A DNA stretch of 64,000 bases from Candidatus Pullichristensenella stercorigallinarum (lineage in GTDB: Bacteria > Bacillota > Clostridia > Christensenellales > Aristaeellaceae), in the NCBI GenBank assembly GCA_018712945.1, contig DVFZ01000122.1, forward strand, positions 1 through 64,000. The letters run 5' to 3'. The translations under genes were made by a program, and so were the position numbers. A model generated the notes under the pieces. That model did not search any database, had not been told where the DNA came from, and worked only from the letters and a program-made list of their open reading frames with translations. Positions 1 to 7,795 of this stretch are shown piece by piece. Numbering within the stretch: position 1 is the stretch's first letter; each line of letters opens with the position of its first letter.

Positions 1-118
1 GCGCCCAGGCGCGCATTGCCCCCTGCGCGGCGGAAAGCGCCTCCCCCGGCCACACCATCATCAGAAACACCAGCGCCAGCGCCCCGAACAGCTTGACGAG
101 ATCCCACGCCCTGCGCAA
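1..118 (-). CDS. YlbJ-like sporulation integral membrane protein, N-terminal fragment
   Basis: This is a partial gene cut by the left edge, read leftward. A TTG at 116-118 is preceded by a GGGGGTGG stretch and opens a frame with one strong hydrophobic segment (LVKLFGALALVFLMMVWP) followed by an amphipathic GEALSAAQGAMRAW stretch. That layout, a single membrane segment, then Pro-(Gly/Glu)-Glu and a helix ending in Trp, is how YlbJ-type sporulation membrane proteins begin. Only about 39 residues are visible, so the family call is an inference and the start codon is uncertain. It is divergent from the pseudouridine synthase gene. Confidence 0.35.
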   Translation of the reverse strand, partial: MRRAWDLVKLFGALALVFLMMVWPGEALSAAQGAMRAWA

Positions 119-219
119 GCGACCACCCCCCGGACATCCTATGCGCGCGGCGGGCCGGGCCATGCGCGCCCGGGGAGGGGCGGTTGACCGCAGAACGCGC
201 CGCAGTTGCGCCCGGGGGA

Positions 220-249
220 TTGCGCCGCCCCGCCGCCGCATGGTATAAT
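220..249 (+). promoter_or_regulatory. Sigma-A type promoter of the pseudouridine synthase gene
   Basis: TTGCGC at 220-225 and a perfect TATAAT at 244-249 are separated by 18 bases, 27 bases upstream of the GTG start. The ribosome site AGGGGAGGG follows at 262-270. Confidence 0.6.
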
Positions 250-276
250 GGAAAAAACGCAAGGGGAGGGACGCGC

Positions 277-984
277 GTGCGCCTGGACAAGCTGCTTACC
301 TCTGCCGGTCTCACCCGCGCGCAGGCCAAGCGCGCTGTGGCCGCCGGACGGGTGACGGTTGGCGGCGTTCCCGCGCGCGACGCAGGCGCGCATGTGGACG
401 GCGCGTCCGTACTGCTGGATGGCCGCCCTGTATCGCCGCCGGGCGAAATTTACTGGATGCTCAACAAGCCCGCCGGGGTGCTGACCGCCGTGCGCGACGG
501 ACGCGAGGCAACGGCCTTTGCGCTCCTGCCGGAAGCGGTGCGCCGCCAAATCCCCTCGCCGGTGGGCCGCCTGGACAAAGATGTGACCGGACTTTTGATC
601 TTTACCACCCACGGCGAACTTCTGCACCGGCTGATTTCGCCCAAATACGCGGTGAAAAAGGTCTATATCGCCCGCGTAGAGGGCACGCCGGACGAGGCCG
701 ACGCCCAAAGGCTGACCGCGGGCGTCGCCTTTGCCGGTTTTACGTCCCGCCCGGCGCGGCTGGAGGTATTGGGCGAGGGCCTTGTGCGCCTGACCGTCAC
801 CGAAGGGCGTTATCACGAAGTCAAGCGCCTGCTCGCCGCCGTGGGGCACCCGGTGCTGGCGCTTTCGCGCGAGGCTATGGGCGGCGTCAGGTTGGATGAA
901 ACGCTGGGCGCGGGCGAAAGCCGCCCCCTGACCGGCGCGGAAATTGACGCCCTTTTCCGCGCCGCGCGCCTGGAAAGGAATTGA
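277..984 (+). CDS. RsuA/RluB-family 16S or 23S rRNA pseudouridine synthase
   Basis: The enzyme isomerises a uridine in rRNA to pseudouridine. The N-terminus (RLDKLLTSAGLTRAQAKRAV) is an S4 RNA-binding domain, residues about 1-60, and the catalytic domain carries GRLDKDVTGLLIFTTHG, which holds the active-site aspartate, plus the RYHEVKRLLAAVGHPV motif near the end. At 235 residues it has the usual RsuA length. I chose the GTG at 277 because AGGGGAGGG lies seven bases upstream and the S4 domain begins right there; a longer in-frame opening reaches 184 without a ribosome site. The next gene begins three bases after the stop, so the two rRNA-modification genes are probably co-transcribed. RsuA versus RluB specificity cannot be decided from sequence alone. 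Confidence 0.9.
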   Translation: MRLDKLLTSAGLTRAQAKRAVAAGRVTVGGVPARDAGAHVDGASVLLDGRPVSPPGEIYWMLNKPAGVLTAVRDGREATAFALLPEAVRRQIPSPVGRLDKDVTGLLIFTTHGELLHRLISPKYAVKKVYIARVEGTPDEADAQRLTAGVAFAGFTSRPARLEVLGEGLVRLTVTEGRYHEVKRLLAAVGHPVLALSREAMGGVRLDETLGAGESRPLTGAEIDALFRAARLERN

Positions 985-986
985 GT

Positions 987-1592
987 ATGCCGGAACATTA
1001 CTACACCGCTTCCCCCGCCTCCAAGCACGACGAGCGCCGCCTGACGGTGCGCGCGCTGGGCGTGGAGCTTTCCTTTACCACCGACGCGGGCGTGTTTTCC
1101 CGCGACGGGTTGGACACGGGCACCCGCGCGCTGCTCGAAGCTCTGCCCCCGCTTTCGGGGCGCGTGCTCGATTTGGGTTGCGGCTGGGGCGCGCTGGGCG
1201 GCGTGCTGGCCAAGGTCTATCCGCAGGCCCGCTTCGTGCTCAGCGATATCAACGCGCGCGCGGTGGAGCTGGCCAGGCGCAACCTGCGCGAAAACGGGCT
1301 GAGCAATGCCGAAGCCGTGTGTGGCGACGGCTTTGCCGCCGTGGAGGGCAAGTTCGACTGGATTCTCACCAACCCGCCCATCCGCGCCGGCAAGCAGGTG
1401 ATCTACGCGCTGTTTGCGCAGGCGAAGGACTTTCTTGCCCCCGGCGGCACGCTGGCGCTGGTCATCCGCACCCAGCAGGGGGCGAAATCCGCCGAGCGCT
1501 ACCTGCAAAGCCTTTACCAAAGCGTAAAAACGCTGGACATCAGCGGCGGCTTCCGCGTGTTGGCCGCCAGCGGCGCTTCGGACGGCGCCTGA
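987..1592 (+). CDS. Class I SAM-dependent methyltransferase, RsmC/YbxB-like
   Basis: This is a probable N2-guanine methyltransferase acting on rRNA. The SAM motif VLDLGCGWGALGGVL (residues about 60-75), the acidic loop FVLSDINARAVELA, and the catalytic-type motif TNPPIRAGK (residues about 125-133) are those of the single-domain YbxB relatives of RsmC. Length is 201 residues. The ATG at 987 is preferred over a TTG at 981 because GGAAAGGAA at 972-980 is correctly spaced only for the ATG. It lies three bases after the pseudouridine synthase, which supports an rRNA-modification role. The true substrate is inferred from the family. Confidence 0.85.
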   Translation: MPEHYYTASPASKHDERRLTVRALGVELSFTTDAGVFSRDGLDTGTRALLEALPPLSGRVLDLGCGWGALGGVLAKVYPQARFVLSDINARAVELARRNLRENGLSNAEAVCGDGFAAVEGKFDWILTNPPIRAGKQVIYALFAQAKDFLAPGGTLALVIRTQQGAKSAERYLQSLYQSVKTLDISGGFRVLAASGASDGA

Positions 1593-1652
1593 CCGCCATC
1601 CCTTCATCCCCTCCGGGCAGAGGCCCGAAAACATACATTACAGGAGGTAACC

Positions 1653-2732
1653 ATGAAACAAAGCCGTTTGGAACGGGTCATTCGCGGCATGGAGGCCATG
1701 GGGCTTGAGCAGATCATCGTTTCCGCCCCCGCCTCGGTATTCTACCTCACGGGCACATGGGTGCGCCCGGGCGAGCGCATGTTGGCCCTGTACGTGCACA
1801 AAAGTGGCGAGGCGCGGCTGTTTGCCAACCGCCTGTTCGCCCTGTCCGGCAATGTGGACGCGCCCCTGAGCGAATTCGACGACACCGAAGACCCCATCGC
1901 CCTGCTCTGCCAGAGCGTGCGCCCCGGCAAGCTGGGCATCGACAAATCCTGGCCCAGCCACTTCACGCTGCGGCTGATGGAGGCGCGCGGCGACGTGCGC
2001 TGCGTGGTCGGCTCCGCGCCGGTGGACGACGCGCGCATGCACAAGGACGATGAGGAAATCGCCCTGATGCGGGAAAGCTCGCTGAAAAACGACAAGGCCA
2101 TCGTTACGGCCATGGGCGCCGTGCGCGCGGGCGTGAAGGAAAGCGACGTGGGCGCGGCCTACGACAACGCCGCCGCCGCGCTCGGCGCTACGGACACCAG
2201 CTTCCCCTCGCTGATCTGCTTTGGCGCCAACTGCGCCGAACCCCACCACTCTACGGACGACACGCTTCTCAAAACCGGCGATTCCGTCATCCTCGACGTG
2301 GGCTTGTGCTGGCGGCGCTATTGCAGCGACATGACGCGCACTGTATTCTACGGCGAGCCGGACGACGAGCAAAAGCGCATCTTCGACCTGGTATGCAAGG
2401 CCAACGCCGCCGGCATTGCCGCCGTGCGCCCCGGCGTGCCGCTCAAGGACATCGACGGCGCGGCCCGCAAGGTCATTGAGGACGCGGGCTACGGCCAGTA
2501 CTTCATACACCGCACCGGCCACGGCATCGGCCTGGAAGGGCATGAGCCGCCGGACGTCAGCCAGACGGACACGCGCCTGGCCCAGCCGGGCATGATCTTT
2601 TCCATCGAGCCGGGCGTGTATCTTCCCGGCCGCTTCGGCGTGCGCGAGGAAGATCTGGTGCTGGTCACCGAGGACGGCGTGGAAGTGCTCAACAAGCTGC
2701 CGCATGAACTGCGCGTCATCCCGGCGGAGTAA
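1653..2732 (+). CDS. M24-family Xaa-Pro aminopeptidase/dipeptidase
   Basis: This metallopeptidase cleaves N-terminal residues next to proline in peptides in the cytoplasm. An N-terminal creatinase-like domain (residues 1-130) precedes a pita-bread catalytic domain. The five metal ligands are visible: two aspartates in ILDVGLCWRRYCSDMTR, the histidine in HRTGHGIGLEGHE, and glutamates in SIEPGVYLPG and GVREEDLVLV. The length of 359 residues fits the YqhT/PepQ branch. AGGAGGTAACC sits directly upstream of the ATG. The gene has its own 60-base leader and a good terminator, so it looks monocistronic or the last gene of the unit starting at 277. Confidence 0.92.
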   Translation: MKQSRLERVIRGMEAMGLEQIIVSAPASVFYLTGTWVRPGERMLALYVHKSGEARLFANRLFALSGNVDAPLSEFDDTEDPIALLCQSVRPGKLGIDKSWPSHFTLRLMEARGDVRCVVGSAPVDDARMHKDDEEIALMRESSLKNDKAIVTAMGAVRAGVKESDVGAAYDNAAAALGATDTSFPSLICFGANCAEPHHSTDDTLLKTGDSVILDVGLCWRRYCSDMTRTVFYGEPDDEQKRIFDLVCKANAAGIAAVRPGVPLKDIDGAARKVIEDAGYGQYFIHRTGHGIGLEGHEPPDVSQTDTRLAQPGMIFSIEPGVYLPGRFGVREEDLVLVTEDGVEVLNKLPHELRVIPAE

Positions 2733-2747
2733 GAAAGGCAGTATGGA

Positions 2748-2777
2748 AGGGTTGCCGGAATACCGGCGGCCCTTTTT
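2748..2777 (+). terminator. Intrinsic terminator after the M24 peptidase
   Basis: AGGGTTGCCGG (2748-2758) pairs with CCGGCGGCCCT (2763-2773) through an AATA loop, with two G-U pairs, and runs into a T5 stretch. Confidence 0.8.
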
Positions 2778-2924
2778 CGCAATGCGCAAGCGGAAATGAG
2801 GGGAGCCAGGCTATGGCGTTATGACGAAAACCTGAGCGCCAGAGGATGGGCCATCCTTCTGGCGGCAATCTGTTTCCCTTTGATCCGTACAAATTCCGCG
2901 TTCAGCGGTTTGCCGGCGTTCCAT

Positions 2925-2949
2925 GGCCGCCGGGTTTGCCCCGGCGGCC
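2925..2949 (-). other. GC-rich hairpin downstream of the collagen-like gene
   Basis: GGCCGCCGGG (2925-2934) and CCCGGCGGCC (2940-2949) form a perfect 10-base-pair stem 14 bases past the stop codon. No T tract follows on the minus strand, so a terminator role is only a guess. Confidence 0.4.
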
Positions 2950-2962
2950 CTTCCTTTGTCCG

Positions 2963-3682
2963 CTATGCCGCGGGGCCGAGTTTCCAAACGGTCATGGTCG
3001 CGTCGGTGTAGTCGAAATTCGCGGCCGTGGGCGTGGCGGTCAGCACCGCCGTTCCCGAGGGCACGTTTACGCTGGTGAAAATATTCAGCGTCGCCGGGCT
3101 GTTGACGGTGGTAAAGCTGCGGCTGGCCGTGGCGCCGGGAATGGGCGTGCCGTTTAAGTTGATGACCACCGTGGCGGTGACGGGAACCACCGCGTCCTCC
3201 GGGGCCTCGACAGTGGCCTGGAACGATACCATATAGAGGCCGGGCTCAACGATATTGATTGAGCCGGCGCCGAGTACGTGCGTGATGGCCGTTCCATAGC
3301 TGGCCACGTTCACATTGTAAAGCAGGGCCGCGCGCGCGGCGGGCGACTGGGCGGCCGCGTTTCTAGCGCTGAGCAGGTTCGCCGCCGTAATCCCGCCGGC
3401 CGGGCCGGTCGGGCCCGTTGCGCCGGTTGGGCCGGTCGCGCCCGTGGGGCCGGTGGCGCCGGTCAGGCCGATTGCGCCGGTCGGGCCGGTCGGCCCGGTC
3501 GCACCCGTTGCGCCCGTCGCGCCGGTCGGCCCGGTTATTCCGGTCGTGCTTCCGGCGGGGCCAGCCGGACCGGTCGGGCCGGTTGGGCCCGTAGGGCCGC
3601 TGCATCCACAGCAGCCATAATAGGGGCCGGGGCGGCAGCGCCCGCAGGAACAGTTATTGGAGCATTGGCAGTTGACGTTCAT
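2963..3682 (-). CDS. Collagen-like protein with BclA-type C-terminal domain
   Basis: This is a probable spore-surface or exosporium filament protein. A Cys-rich head (residues 1-28, with [12 protein letters not shown]) is followed by about 23 uninterrupted Gly-X-Thr/Ala triplets ([16 protein letters not shown], with one SerThrThr-Gly break), residues about 29-98, and a C-terminal 140-residue beta-rich domain ([21 protein letters not shown]) like the TNF-type head of BclA. AAAAGGAGG is well spaced before the ATG at 3682. There is no signal peptide, as in exosporium proteins. The triplet region is rich in Thr, a glycosylation site in BclA homologs. A second spore-type protein lies at 24286. Cell-surface rather than spore location is possible. 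Confidence 0.85.
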   Translation of the reverse strand: MNVNCQCSNNCSCGRCRPGPYYGCCGCSGPTGPTGPTGPAGPAGSTTGITGPTGATGATGATGPTGPTGAIGLTGATGPTGATGPTGATGPTGPAGGITAANLLSARNAAAQSPAARAALLYNVNVASYGTAITHVLGAGSINIVEPGLYMVSFQATVEAPEDAVVPVTATVVINLNGTPIPGATASRSFTTVNSPATLNIFTSVNVPSGTAVLTATPTAANFDYTDATMTVWKLGPAA

Positions 3683-3827
3683 AGAAACAATGCCTCCTTT
3701 TGCGCGTGAAGCATGCGCTTCTCCCTCAGATTATGCCGTCTTTCGCGCCGCCGTCCCCTTTCCGCCGCCCGGAATGGACAAAAAACCGTTTCTTTGATAA
3801 ATTTGCGGTTGCTTTTCCAAGAATTGC

Positions 3828-3857
3828 TTGACCGCATGCCGTGGGCGAGGGTATAAT
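3828..3857 (+). promoter_or_regulatory. Sigma-A promoter of the CdaR-like regulator
   Basis: TTGACC (3828-3833), 18-base spacer, TATAAT (3852-3857); the start codon is 41 bases further on. Confidence 0.7.
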
Positions 3858-3898
3858 AAATAGTAAGTATGCAAATACAGCCCAAGGAGGCTTTGTTC

Positions 3899-4969
3899 AT
3901 GTATCTGGATCACCGTGTAACGGCGAAGATTACCCGCATCCTGGAGCAAATCGACATGAGCGCCCTGTTGATGGACAGCACCGGCGCGGTCGTGCTCCCC
4001 GAGGGCGACAACCGTCAGCTCACCCTGCCCGACCAGCTCCGCCGCGACCCCACCACCCCAATGGTCTACGGCGGCGTTACGCTGATCGGCACGGACGACC
4101 GTCAGCCCCTCTACATCTGCTTGCATGGTGATTCGGCGGAAGTTCGGAATTGCGCCATCCTTTGCGCGGAATTGATCAATATGCTGGTGCATGTAGATCT
4201 GGGCCAGGCCACGCGCGAACAGGCCGTGCGCCTGATGCTGCGCGGCGAAGTGGAGGGCGCGGAGTTGGAATCCCTGGCGGCGGAGCACAACATGCCCATG
4301 GAGAAAAACCGCTGCGTAATGTACTTCTATTCCGGCCAGGTTTCCACGGAAGACGCCTCCACCATCCTCGAAGGCGTGCTCGACCCGGAAAACGACGTGC
4401 TCACCGAGGTGGGCCGCCATTCGCTGGCGCTGACCAAGGCGCTTTCGGATGAGGTGGACTTTGAATCCCTGCTGCAAATGGCCGAGGCCGTGGAAAATTC
4501 CTTCCTGATGGAAACCGGCCAGCCGGTCTACATCGGCGTTTCCGAGCCGCGCGACGACCTGGCCCTGATCGCCGAGGCTTTCGACGAGGCGCGCAGCGCC
4601 ATCAACATCGGCCGCGTATACAACAGCTCGGGCACCATCTTCTTCTACAACCGCCTGCTGCTGGAGCGCTTTTTGTACGACCTGCCCGCTGATTCCAGCG
4701 CCCGTTACAGCAGCCAGATTTTCAACCGCCAGACGGCCAAGCTGTTCAACGACGAGATGCTCCACACCATCGAAACGTTCTTTGAAAACAGCCTGAACCT
4801 GTCGGAAACGGCGCGCAAGCTCTATATCCACCGCAATACGCTGGTATACCGCTTGGAAAAAGTGCAGCGGGCCATTGGCTTGGATTTGCGCTCGTTCGAC
4901 GACGCGGTGACCTTCAAAATGATGATGTTGCTGGGCAAGAACACCCAGCCGCGCAAAAACAGGATCTAA
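3899..4969 (+). CDS. CdaR/PucR-family transcriptional regulator
   Basis: This is a DNA-binding regulator of the sugar-diacid/purine regulator group. The last 60 residues (FENSLNLSETARKLYIHRNT then LVYRLEKVQRAIGLDL) are the PucR C-terminal helix-turn-helix, and the first 130 residues resemble a sugar-diacid/GAF-like sensor. The ATG at 3899 has AAGGAGG nine bases upstream; an earlier in-frame ATG at 3869 lacks a ribosome site. At 356 residues it matches CdaR length. It stands alone between its own promoter and a weak terminator, with no obvious sugar-acid gene beside it, so the regulated genes are unknown. Confidence 0.85.
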   Translation: MYLDHRVTAKITRILEQIDMSALLMDSTGAVVLPEGDNRQLTLPDQLRRDPTTPMVYGGVTLIGTDDRQPLYICLHGDSAEVRNCAILCAELINMLVHVDLGQATREQAVRLMLRGEVEGAELESLAAEHNMPMEKNRCVMYFYSGQVSTEDASTILEGVLDPENDVLTEVGRHSLALTKALSDEVDFESLLQMAEAVENSFLMETGQPVYIGVSEPRDDLALIAEAFDEARSAINIGRVYNSSGTIFFYNRLLLERFLYDLPADSSARYSSQIFNRQTAKLFNDEMLHTIETFFENSLNLSETARKLYIHRNTLVYRLEKVQRAIGLDLRSFDDAVTFKMMMLLGKNTQPRKNRI

Positions 4970-5292
4970 CATACCCGCGGGCGCGGGCGCATACGCTCGC
5001 AGGGAAGGATCGCCGGCGACTTGCAAACGCGGTCGCCGGCAATTTATTGATTTCCCGCCCCAGGCACAGACGCGCCGGATGCCATAAACGCCCAGCCCGG
5101 GCCGCCCCTCGCAAAAGCCGGCAAGCCCGGCCGCGCAAACCGGCGGCGGCGCGCCCACGCGGCCAGGCGGGGATGAAGCCTACATCTTTGTCAGAAAGCG
5201 TCTGCATTTGCTCGCCGCCGGGCGGCAAAGCGCGCCCTGTAGCCCTTATCAAAACGTCCGGCGGACGGCCGCCGCCTTGAAGGAGGTTTTCC
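4970..5292. other. Gene-free stretch between regulator and protease
   Basis: This 323-base stretch holds one hairpin (5012-5040) and the ribosome site AAGGAGG at 5280-5286. It is GC-rich and I see no convincing promoter box or small gene in it. Confidence 0.4.
5012..5047 (+). terminator. Probable weak terminator after the CdaR-like gene
   Basis: GCCGGCGAC (5012-5020) and GTCGCCGGC (5032-5040) are perfect arms, followed by AATTTATT, a poor but T-containing tail. Confidence 0.5.
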
Positions 5293-6495
5293 ATGTTCAA
5301 GCGCCAGGTTTCCCTGCTGACCTGCATTTGCCTTTTGCTGATTGTGGCCATGTCCGCCTCGACGCTGACGCTGGTCTTTACCGGCTCAAGCCCGGCGGCG
5401 CAAATGGCCGCGGACAGCCCCTTTGCGCGCGCGGAGGAAATCCTTGAAATCGTAGAGCGCGATTACTATCAGGAAGTGGATGAGGAAGCGCTTACCACCG
5501 CCGCCATCCAGGGCATGCTCGCCTCGCTGGGCGACCCCTATACCTTCTACTATACCAACGAGGCATATCAGGCCATGAACGAGGAAACCACCGGCCAGTA
5601 CAGCGGCGTGGGCATGCTGGTGGGCGAAACGGCGCAGGGCACGCTGGAAGTCATGCGCGTGTTCCGCGATTCCCCAGCCGAAACCGCCGGCATCCAGGCG
5701 GGCGACGTGCTTGTGTCCATCGACGGCACGCCCGTTAGCGGCGAAACCCCGCTGGGGCTTTCCGCGGCCTCGGATTTGCTCAAGGGCGACGGCCTCACCC
5801 CGGTGGAGGTGGAAATCTCCCGCGAAGGCAAAACGCTTTCCTTTACCATCCAGCGCGGGGATGTGAACATCAACTACGTCGAATACAGCGTGCTGGAGGG
5901 CAACGTCGGCTATCTGTCCATTTACCAGTTCACCGGCGACGATGTGGAGGGCGTTAAGGAAGCCATCAGTGCCTTCCAGGAGGCGGGCGTAAGCGCGCTG
6001 GTGGTAGACGTGCGCTCCAACCCCGGCGGGCTGCTTGACGACGTGGTGGAAATCTGCGACATGCTCCTCCCCGAAGGCCTGATCGTCTACACGGAAAACC
6101 GCCAGGGCGTGCGCGAGGAATATTATGCCGACGCCGAATACTGGGACGTGCCCATGGCCGTGCTGGTCAACGGCGAATCGGCCAGCGCCTCGGAAATCTT
6201 CGCCGCCGCCGTGCAGGACACGGGCCGGGGCGTGGTCGTGGGCGAGACGACCTACGGCAAGGGCATCGTGCAAACGCTGTACTCCTTCAGCGAGGGCGAC
6301 GGCGTACAGTTGACCACCTCGGCCTACTACACGCCCTCGGGCGCGTCCATTCACGGTCAGGGCGTAACGCCGGACATCGAAGTTGCCCTCGCCGCCGACG
6401 CCAGCGTAGTCTACCACGCCCCGGACGCGGAAACGGACGCGCAGCTCAGGGCGGCGCTGGAGGCGCTGGCCGGCAGTGCCGGCAGTGCCGGCTGA
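5293..6495 (+). CDS. S41-family carboxyl-terminal processing peptidase
   Basis: This is a membrane-anchored serine protease that trims C-termini of exported proteins. An N-terminal membrane segment (residues about 8-28) is followed by a PDZ domain (ETAGIQAGDVLVSIDGTPV, about 130-210) and the S41 domain. The catalytic serine is in NGESASASEIF (about residue 298) and the lysine in TTYGKGIVQT (about 321). AAGGAGG precedes the ATG. The C-terminus reads ALAGSAGSAG, and these last residues are encoded by the M1 palindrome of the downstream repeat (GGCAGTGCCGGCAGTGCCGGC), so the tail was acquired from the repeat. Sporulation (CtpB-like) or general envelope roles are both possible. Confidence 0.9.
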   Translation: MFKRQVSLLTCICLLLIVAMSASTLTLVFTGSSPAAQMAADSPFARAEEILEIVERDYYQEVDEEALTTAAIQGMLASLGDPYTFYYTNEAYQAMNEETTGQYSGVGMLVGETAQGTLEVMRVFRDSPAETAGIQAGDVLVSIDGTPVSGETPLGLSAASDLLKGDGLTPVEVEISREGKTLSFTIQRGDVNINYVEYSVLEGNVGYLSIYQFTGDDVEGVKEAISAFQEAGVSALVVDVRSNPGGLLDDVVEICDMLLPEGLIVYTENRQGVREEYYADAEYWDVPMAVLVNGESASASEIFAAAVQDTGRGVVVGETTYGKGIVQTLYSFSEGDGVQLTTSAYYTPSGASIHGQGVTPDIEVALAADASVVYHAPDAETDAQLRAALEALAGSAGSAG

Positions 6496-6895
6496 CAGAG
6501 CTGCCGCGGGGGAGCGACGCAAGCCTGCCCCGTCACGAATGGGGCCGGGTTGCTGCGGTTCGGTTCGATTGAGACGCTGGAGGGAGCAGACGGCGGCAAG
6601 CCCACGCGCAGGGGCTTGCCGCCTGCGGCGTTTTGGGAAACGGAGATGAACCGGTTCTGCCGGTACCCGCTCGGAGAAGCGACGCAACCCCGCCCCGTTA
6701 CGAATGGGGCAGGGTTGCTGCGGTTCGGTTCGATTGGAACGGTGGAGGGAGCAGACGGCGGCAAACCCACGCGCAGGGGCTTGCCGCCTGCGGCGTTTTG
6801 GGAGACGGAGACGAACCGGCTCCGCCGGTACACACCCGGAGGTTGAGACCCTTGAGAATCCCATTTGCTGCCGCGCAAGAATCGCAATCCTGCAA
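6474..6895 (+). repeat. Modular 3'-end repeat, copy 1, with tandem unit
   Basis: The copy begins inside the protease gene with a double M1 palindrome (GGCAGTGCCGGC), then GACAGAGCTGCCGC after the stop. Two 165-base tandem units follow (about 6513-6677 and 6678-6842). Each has a CCCC-GT(C/T)ACGAAT-GGGG hairpin (M2 variant, without a strong T tract) and an M3 hairpin (GGCGGCAAGCCC ... GGGGCTTGCCGCC). From 6849 the M4 module appears in the opposite orientation (CCCTTGAGAATCCCATTTGC), and it breaks off at 6895 where the insertion sequence starts. Confidence 0.85.
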
Positions 6896-7645
6896 TCACA
6901 ACCACCGGTCAAACAGATGGTTTGCACAAGGGCTAAAAGCCCAATGGTTACCGGCCAGCGTCTCAAGGCGCTGGCTTTCACCTTTTTCAAAGGTTCAAGC
7001 CTATTGCCTTTGCCTCTTTTGCCGCCCCTTAAAGGGCGTTCGTATTACTTGCCACCCTTAAAAGGATCCTCGTACTCTCGGACACTGACTTTGTCCATTG
7101 CAATATCACGCTTCTCCTGATCCTGAATATATTTTTTGATTGTGGCTTCATTCAGTCCAACCGTCGAAACATAGTACCCTTCTGCCCAAAAATGTCTGTT
7201 CCCAAATTTGTACTTCATATTTGCATGTTTATCAAACATCATCAATGCACTTTTCCCCTTCAAGTATCCCATGAAACTTGACACACTCATCTTTGGTAGT
7301 ATACTTAACAGTAGATGTACATGGTCCGGCATCATGTGCCCTTCCAGTATTTCACCCCCCTTGTATTTACACAAGGTTCGGATGATTTCCCGTAAATCTT
7401 TGCGGTACTGATTGTAGATAATTTTCCTGCGATATTTTGGGCAGAAAACGATATGATATTTGCACACCCATTTGGTATGCGCCAAGCTGTTTGTTTGGTT
7501 TGCCATACATCCTCACCTTCCTTTTGCAATAGGCCTGAACAACTCTATTGTATCAGTTTGGCGAGGATCTTTGTATAACTTCTTGCCCCCACCCGCATAG
7601 CAGGTGGTTGTCTGTTTCGCTTCGCTCAACCGCCTAAAGGCATAA
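6896..7645 (-). mobile_element. IS200/IS605-group element inserted in a repeat copy
   Basis: The element is bounded by comparison with an intact repeat. Intact DNA at 31956-31970 reads CCTGCAACGCAAGCC; here CCTGCAA (to 6895) and CGCAAGCC (from 7646) are separated by about 750 bases that are visibly richer in A+T than the flanks. Subterminal hairpins typical of the group are present: GGGCT/AGCCC (6930-6942), GCCAGCG/CGCTGGC (6954-6975), and at the other end CACCCGC-ATA-GCAGGTG (7590-7606, one mismatch). There is no target duplication, as expected of single-strand Y1 transposition. Ends are uncertain by one or two bases. Confidence 0.8.
7045..7506 (-). CDS. tnpA: IS200/IS605 family transposase TnpA
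   Basis: This HUH-type single-strand transposase uses one tyrosine. The HUH motif is HVH at residues 62-64 (PDHVHLLLSILPK), and the catalytic tyrosine is Y126 in ATIKKYIQDQ. The length of 153 residues is normal and the frame is intact, so it may be active. GAGG lies upstream of the ATG at 7506. Base composition is clearly more A+T-rich than neighbouring genes, a sign of recent arrival. No tnpB or IscB-like accessory gene is present. Confidence 0.93.
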   Translation of the reverse strand: MANQTNSLAHTKWVCKYHIVFCPKYRRKIIYNQYRKDLREIIRTLCKYKGGEILEGHMMPDHVHLLLSILPKMSVSSFMGYLKGKSALMMFDKHANMKYKFGNRHFWAEGYYVSTVGLNEATIKKYIQDQEKRDIAMDKVSVREYEDPFKGGK

Positions 7646-7795
7646 CGCAAGCCGGGCGGCTCCTACTCGTGAGCCGCCCGGCGTGTGTTTGTACTCCCAT
7701 ATCAATCGAAACGCAACAAAGAACGCCCGCCCCCTGCTCGTGGGGCGGGCGCGCGTCACTCCTGCGCGGCAGCGCTGGCAGCCGGCACTGCCGGC
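7646..7795 (-). repeat. Modular 3'-end repeat, copy 2 (faces copy 1)
   Basis: Read on the minus strand from the coiled-coil gene, it contains M1 (GCCGGCAGTGCCGGCTGCCAG, still coding), M2 hairpin, TTTGTTGCGTTTCGATTG, and M3 (GGGCGGCTC ... GAGCCGCCC). It is cut at 7646 by the insertion sequence and would join copy 1 without it. Confidence 0.85.
7710..7752 (-). terminator. M2-type terminator of the coiled-coil gene
   Basis: CGCCCGCCCC (7724-7733) pairs with GGGGCGGGCG (7742-7751); on the minus strand the stem is followed by TTCTTTGTTGCGT. It begins a few bases after the stop codon. Confidence 0.75.

Noticed and set aside
139..849. Minus-strand frame opposite the pseudouridine synthase
   Set aside because: Residue composition is that of an antisense shadow (Arg, Gly, His, Gln rich) and the plus-strand gene is well supported.
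3363..3605. Collagen-like repeats as a phage tail fibre
   Set aside because: No phage genes surround it, and the Cys-rich head plus BclA-type C-terminal domain fit a spore-surface protein.
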